DNA of 64,000 bases. It comes from Akebia trifoliata (Eukaryota > Streptophyta > Magnoliopsida > Ranunculales > Lardizabalaceae). The DNA is taken from NCBI GenBank assembly GCA_017979445.1, contig CM030717.1:21997288-22061287 (forward strand). The letters run 5' to 3'. Positions 58,036-64,000 of this stretch are shown piece after piece. Within the stretch, counting starts at the first letter, position 1; every line of letters starts with the position of its first letter. The notes beneath the pieces were generated by a model. That model did not search any database. It had not been told where the DNA came from and saw only the letters and a list, made by a program, of their open reading frames with translations. The position numbers and the translations under genes are program-made.

Positions 58036-59560
58036 GTTACCAAAATAAACCTATGATGTACACATTAACATAAATAGGGAATCAAGCTATGCATTGTTTT
58101 ATTATAACTGATAATAAAGTTACGTTCCAAATCGAAGACGTAGTCAGACTGCCAGACTTCTAGTGGAAAAGAATTGGCTTATATGTTAAAAAGGGAATTG
58201 GACATAATAGAGCACATAAAAATGAATAGATTACTCACGATGAAAGAGATTTTGCAGACATCAATTGGTCGGAGCAAGATTTCATTGAAGAATTTGAGAG
58301 AATAATACAACCATTATTATTACAAAAAGACACATTTTGTGACTTTCTTTGGGTATTTCTGAAGGGGCATAATGGTGCCATAATCAGACTAGCTAGGTAT
58401 AATTGGAGAGAATATAATGTTTATGATGGTTTCTCGGATCTTGGTTGCGAAAGATGTTTGCTTGGCCAATCTGATTGTGGCACCATTATACCAAACCTTA
58501 GACGACTATCATAGAGATGTCATTATCAGGACACAAAGAGGGCTAAAGGGGCAAAATTGTGACAACTAAAAGTGCATATGGGCCCTTTTGGGTATTGCAT
58601 TTGTAGGCCTACCAACAATTCAAGGGCATTGCCCCAACATCGATTAAAGTCATCATGCCATCTACAATATACAAAGCCTATTGTTATGGTAACGAGAAGG
58701 GAAAGTTGAAGAAGACCAGTCATTACTCTGAAGAATTTTGTGGGACTTCAAGACTAACATGACGGTCGTATAAGAACAATGAGTGCAAGGGAAAGTCGCC
58801 TTTTGAAAGAAATGGATGCTTGCTTATGCCTTGAAGGTGCAAATGAAAAAAATGGATGACTCAATGACACATGTGGTTTACAACCCTCATAGAGTATCCA
58901 GACAATTTTGGTATCAACAAGAAGTCCTTTATTCATGGCTGAAAATGGAATATGCATTGACAATGACGATAAATGAATGATATTTTGACATCCCAATGAT
59001 CAAAAAAAAAAAAATATGGGTAGCGGATGATGGGAGACAAGGGAAGGTCACGGTGAAATATGAGATATACTTCAGAGGACACGTACAATAGAGATGTGCC
59101 CCATTTTCTTAGCTTATGGGTGATGTCACTAACACCATGAGAATTACTTTTGCACCAACAATGCACCTAACCATCAAAAATGGGTATTAAAAGGCAAATT
59201 TTTGGACATGGAGCATGTAATGAGTATGAGGGTTGTTGTTTTGGTGGAAGGTAGACCAAGAGAAACTAGGATATTCAGGGAGCCAGCCAATGTAGAAGAA
59301 TTGGATTTAGAAGAAGAAGTCCAAACTCAGGATAGAGAAATGAGGAAACAACAATTGGGACAAAATATCAAAACAAATGAGGTTAGGAAATATCCAAAAG
59401 TAGAAGCCCCCAAACAACTAGAAAGAGGAAAACTCATGAGATAGAAAAGATAAAGGCAACAGAGGTAGAAGAGACTAGATCAAAAAAGAAAAAAGTAAGG
59501 CAACTAGAAACTGCCACTTATTGATGAAGAGACCAACGAAGGTACATAATTGAGTAACAA
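58036..59560 (+). other. decayed coding-like sequence of unknown type
   Basis: One + frame near 58240-58510 reads DINWSEQDFIEEFERIIQPL, FCDFLWVFLKGHNGAIIRLA and GFSDLGCERCLLGQ with few stops, suggesting a former protein gene. Around 59202-59444 an 80-codon stretch is rich in Glu, Arg and Lys (NVEELDLEEEVQTQDREMRK). I recognise neither; a transposon-borne protein is likely but unproven. Confidence 0.35.
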
Positions 59561-59917
59561 GAATTCTACATATAGACTAGGATAAATATAAAAAGAAATG
59601 GTTTAGGTTGATGCCGCCCTAAATTCTTATTACCCGACTGACCATACTAGGTAGGGAAGACCCAAACACTAGTTATTAAAATAAAAAGGCTAAAAGGAAA
59701 CAAGAGACAAATGTTTTTTAGTTACAATAACCTTAGCATTATAAGTCGATTCCTCAATTATGATCTTGAAACAAACACAAACTTGAGTGTACATAAAACA
59801 AAATGTTCTTGCAAGAAGGCAAACAGGGATAATGATGGTAGCTTAGACACTGTTTCAAAACCAAAGGCTCAAGGTTTGATAAAGAAAAATGGTTGAATTG
59901 ATAAAAATGGTATTAAA

Positions 59918-59936
59918 ACACACACACACACACACA
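59918..59936. repeat. (AC)n microsatellite
   Basis: An uninterrupted run of ac dinucleotides, about 9 copies. Confidence 0.9.
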
Positions 59937-61269
59937 AACCCAAAATGTAATAATGAGAACCGTAGAATAAGATAAACGGAAAAGCTACACAACAGGTTGT
60001 CATTATTACTAGATCATGTAATATGTTGTTTCAATGCATACAATTTGTTGTCTTAGAGTTATTTTGTATGTTCTTTACTTGCATAAAGGCCTAAGGAGAA
60101 CATTAGAGTGTCGATGGAACAAGGAGAAAATATGAGGAATATGGAAGAAGGGGGAGGGAAATAAACAAATCAAAATGTAGGAGTAGGTGCAAAAGAAAAA
60201 GAAATCAATGAAAAATGAGAAATAATGGATGAAAGAGAATAAGAAACAAATAGAGAAAATGTAACAATTGGAGACACAAATGAAATAAAAGGACAAATCA
60301 ATAAAGAAAAAAAATTAAGCAACATTGGAATAACAAATAAGAGAGATATATTGAGAGCGAAACCATGGGGGAATTATAAATAGGAAACTGGCAAATAAAA
60401 ACATCAAAAGGTGAGACAAAAGTCTTATAGTTTTCGAGAAAGAAAGTGAAAGCCATGAAGAAGAAAAAATAGAAGGAGAACAAGGTAAGATATACATGAT
60501 ATTATATGTATATCCATGAATAAGTGTACATAAATGCAAGAATGTATGCGTGCTGATAGACTCTAGCGTTATATAAGTATGGAATGACAAGACAACCTTG
60601 TAAGAGGAAAAACATTAGTGAAACACAACAGGTCATAAGCGAGACTTCTGGTAAGACATAATTCACTCAAATTCTTAAGAACATTTCACACGCATGCCTA
60701 AGAATTTATCGGGTTCCCAAACAGATGACCAATGACAAGAGATTACATAATAAGGAGATGAAAAAGGGGGTTCTAAGAGCTTAGAGCAAGAACAAATCTT
60801 TACTGATAATAACAACATAATAACTCGAGAAGAGATGCTTGTAAGGAAAAAGGTAAAACATCAAAGTCCTATACGGAAAACTCTAACCTAACCTATGGCT
60901 TTGAATTGTTATGTCGGATTCTTTACAAAACCAACCTCAACCATTCTTAGAACACTCTCAAGAAGACTCTTAACCCAACTTTATCCAATTACATGATCAA
61001 GTCGAAAAGGAATGCAAAGGGAAGGGGATCCATCTAAGTCCATTTGTTGAGGGGCAGGCAAAACAGATCCTAGAGACCAATGAGCCAAGTATTCATATTT
61101 TATAGATAAATCTTTCGTAGTTGAGCTAGTTAGTTCATCTTTACTCATTTACTTCTTGCAGCTGAGAAAATAGAAGGGATGGATTTCTTGTTCAATGCAA
61201 CTAAACAATCTCAACAAAATGAGTAAGGAGAAAACTCTTGTTGTGAGAATACAAATAAGAACAAGATGC
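59937..61269. other. no recognisable feature
   Basis: AT-rich sequence, strongly purine-rich on the + strand around 60100-60480. The minus-strand open frames there are phenylalanine/serine-rich by-products of that bias. Confidence 0.4.
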
Positions 61270-62280
61270 ACACAACCTGATAGAAGCAGTAGTACTACTA
61301 CAGCAATCAACTAGCAGTAGCATAAATGTATTAACAAGAGCAAAACAGTAAAAAATGTAACAAAGAGGAGTTATACTGGTTCAGAATGCAATGAGCATTC
61401 CTACATCCAGTTTTAGCTTGGCTATTCAAATCCACTATTTGTAATGAGAGTTACAAAATACAAGGATAGAACTCAGAGAATACACCAGAGAAATTACAAT
61501 CAGCTCACACGCTCAAGGTCCAACAATGGCACCCTGTTACACTGATATCTTTCTTTCTCTCACTTTTCTCTCTACATGAACACACCTTTTCTCTCTCTCT
61601 CTCTCTCTTTTGCTACCTACAATCCTCTTTGGATCCAGCAATATATTCATTTTTGCATTACAATGTTCTGCAATACAGTTTGTTATCTCCAATCCAAGAG
61701 AAAAACAGCAAGTGTCATCTATACACAAGGGCAAGGAACAAAACATAGTGACAAACCAAATCAGCTCCCAGGTGAGACAAACCAGTAAGCACCTAAAGAT
61801 TTTGGATCACTATACCACAACTCTGGTTTTGTTGAAGTCCAACTAACTAGGCAAGAATTATTTGAAGCCTCTGAGAATAGGCTACAAATCACACATTGGC
61901 ACACAGGGTCACTACCATTTTTAATAGTAATTCTTCATTCTCCCAAACATCTTATTTTCTTTTAAAAGAATTAATACCAACAAAGTATTATTGTGACTAT
62001 CGGCCTTCAGCTATGTCAGTTGTATCCCTAACTTCTGCATTTGAACCAAACATTATCCTTCTGCCTTCTATAGTAAGTCAAACAAATTATCCACTCTATC
62101 TTATAAAATATAAAATTCTCTAAATAAATTGCATTAAACATTCTTCTTCTTATTTGCAAACCACTTCTTCTCCAACAAACATTCTCCCAGTCTTATCATA
62201 CATATCTAGAGTACCTCTCATACTTGATCCCTTTCTATGTAGGCATATGTGATGCTTTTCTACACTTTTAATAATTAATT
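61270..62280. other. possible remnant of an LTR, unclassified
   Basis: The passage around 61375-61450 (ttatactggttcagaatgca, attcctacatccagttttag) is in the style of a plant Copia LTR, but no ends, partner or duplication were found. A (CT)n run lies at 61589-61608. Confidence 0.25.
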
Positions 62281-62289
62281 CATGAAGGT

Positions 62290-63030
62290 ATTTTTTACAA
62301 CAAGACCACTCTTGGGCTTGGGAAAGCTTTTAGGAATGCCGAGCAACCAATAATTTATATGGATCGACCCAAGATGAAGAAAGTCGTGAAGGATTACCTC
62401 TTGTTTTTCCGTGTGTTCCCTTATACAATGGTTGCACCAAAGGGTATGAATCTAGGTCCAAGAGACATAATTGATCTTCAACGGGCAAACTGGTAAAGTT
62501 CATGAAGTTTTTAGCAAGATGTTCCATTTTGAAGAAATCTCGAGACCCAAGTATGAATCTTACTTGTTGAAGATTGAAAATTTACAGTAGTTTGGTCTAC
62601 CATGTGCCATTCCATGCATTCTGTTAAGATTTAGGCTTGAATTGTCGGAAAAAAGGGCTGAGCTAAATATGTGAATGGGCATAGAGGATGACAATTTCAG
62701 ATAACACTATCGAAATGAGAGAAGTTGAAAGAAGTGGCGAGCACATTCGAGGATGAAATTGTTTGAATCTACAAGTGGTTGGATGCTATTGATGAGGTGA
62801 TAAAACAAATATAGTTAGAGGAAGATGAGGTACAAACCAAGATAAATAAAATAAGAACTAAAATGATAGAGGTGATAGATAGGCTAGTCAAGGTTGAATA
62901 GATGAGACAAGCCAGTCTTAACAGACTCGTGGAGGTGAAACAAAATGCTAACCGAGTGACCGAGGTTCTTGTGTCATTTGGCAACCATCTTCTAGATCTG
63001 AATGGACTTGGACTTTCAAATTTATAAATT
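62290..63030 (+). pseudogene. decayed hypothetical protein with coiled-coil-like end
   Basis: A + frame near 62310-62500 gives LGLGKAFRNAEQPIIYMDRP, KMKKVVKDYLLFFRVFPYTM and RDIIDLQRANW before a stop. Another near 62818-63027 gives TKINKIRTKMIEVIDRLVKV and LNRLVEVKQNANRVTEVLVS with one stop, a heptad-like pattern. They may be pieces of one former gene. No family is recognised. Confidence 0.35.
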
Positions 63031-64000
63031 GTTTTTGTTTGTCACAATACATCTTGTAACCCTTATCTTTACATTAATGCCAAATTTCCCATTTTGTAGT
63101 AAAACGTCTTTCTTTTTTTTCATTGTTTTATGTGCAAGACTCCATTATGTCTAATTCTATTGCCTGCCATAAACCATCGTGCATTCTACACTTATGTAGA
63201 AGACTGAATTTGGGTAAGTCACAGTAATAATGAAATTTGTAGCTAAGATATTGTTCCCCTCTATTTGATGGTGGTTATCATCTCTATAGATGATGATGAT
63301 GCTAATATGAGTAAATAGCTATGAGATAAGAGACAATAGAATAGTTTTTGATTGATTTCGTCCCTACAAAAATGAGAAAGGATCCGGAATCCAATATGGC
63401 AAATAGCAAGCTGATAGGCTCTGTTATGGATTTTATGGTTTTTCTTGAGTTCTAAAATTTAAGTTAAAATAAGAGTTACATCCCAATTGAATCTGAACCA
63501 AAGATTCAAATTTAATCAAGATGTTTTCTGTAGATATTAAGTCAGGTTTTGTTGTTGGAAACCAAAATTGACAGTGGAAGACTAGATTTGATGATTACGA
63601 AATCCATTTTAATGGCGAGATCAAATAAGGTAAAATCCACAATGAAACTTTAGATTTAAATGAAGAAAATTGAGACTTTAAAATTAAAGATAAAATCAAT
63701 AGATTTTGTTACTAATTTGATCTTGTTTCCTCCGATTCGGATGAATCCCATAGATCTGAACAAATTTATTCTTTTGAGTAGAATACTCCAATTTAATAAT
63801 TTCTCCACGACAATACGGGAGACTTCTCTCAAGATCTGAGGAAAATCTCAAATTCTGGATTTTCTCTCTATGAATTTTTTTCCTTCATTCTCTTAAAAGC
63901 TCTAAGGCTCTAAGACTAAGACTTTTTGTCTGAAAGAATCTCCTCTTCTCTTTTTTCTTCTCCCCTCTTTCCTATGAGGACCTGTTCCTTTTATTTATAC
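63031..64000 (-). other. possible LTR running off the right edge
   Basis: The minus strand has a TATA-like GTATAAATAAAAG at 64000-63988. Near 63430 it reads ccataacagagcctatc, loosely like the initiator-Met primer site TGGTATCAGAGCC. Together these could be the end of a Copia-type LTR and its primer site, but ends and partner are not in view. Confidence 0.25.

Noticed and set aside
60075..60590. Minus-strand Phe/Ser-rich frames suggesting membrane proteins
   Set aside because: They mirror a purine-rich stretch on the + strand; hydrophobicity follows from base bias, and there is no start context or conserved motif.

Overview
This window looks like repeat-rich nuclear DNA from a large-genome flowering plant, probably a dicot, although the species cannot be read from the sequence. 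Almost everything recognisable is Ty3/gypsy LTR retrotransposon. I see no cellular gene, rRNA, tRNA or CRISPR array. Every retroelement coding region carries stops or frameshifts, so all are annotated as pseudogenes.

Layout. (1) Bases 1-19061 hold a Tat-lineage element on the + strand: LTR, primer site, gag, protease, RT, two RNases H and integrase. Its integrase is split at 5231/17726 by a minus-strand Ogre-like element (5232-17725) that has both LTRs. That insert has lost its RT and RNase H but keeps an ORF1 of the DUF7745/Ogre type, part of an integrase, a 193-bp tandem array in its leader and a large hairpin-forming 34/33-bp tandem array near its 3' end. (2) About 20.05-40.4 kb is a second Ogre-like element on the + strand. 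Its leader is interrupted by an Athila-type element (20711-33930) that itself contains a 2976-bp solo LTR (29584-32559). Its gag is interrupted by an Ogre-family solo LTR (37902-39688). (3) About 40.8-46.6 kb is a minus-strand Tekay/Del-like element whose RT is split by another Ogre-family solo LTR (43120-44849), followed by a minus-strand Athila RT scrap. (4) About 49.2-55.6 kb is a third Ogre-like pol, + strand, its RT split by an Athila-type solo LTR (50587-51859) and an Ogre-family solo LTR (52019-53558). (5) 55.6-58.0 kb is the 5' half of another Tat-lineage element on the minus strand. (6) 58.0-64.0 kb is unclassified AT-rich sequence with decayed coding stretches and possibly an LTR running off the right edge.

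Insertion order follows from target-site duplications: GGTAC/GGTAT, TTTAG/TTAAG, GCTCA, CATAC, CTCTC, ATATT/GTATT and CCTAG/CCCAG. One Ogre-like family is the most recurrent: two paired LTRs, one LTR fragment and three solo LTRs. Its LTRs carry a dense array of TTGAC(C/T) motifs upstream of a TATA box.

The most interesting signals are: paired A-T/G-C changes in the stem of the 34-bp hairpin repeats; the W-box-like array; a leader segment shared between the Ogre-like and Athila elements; and five catalytic Asp codons all changed to Asn by G-to-A transitions. All homology calls were made by eye.
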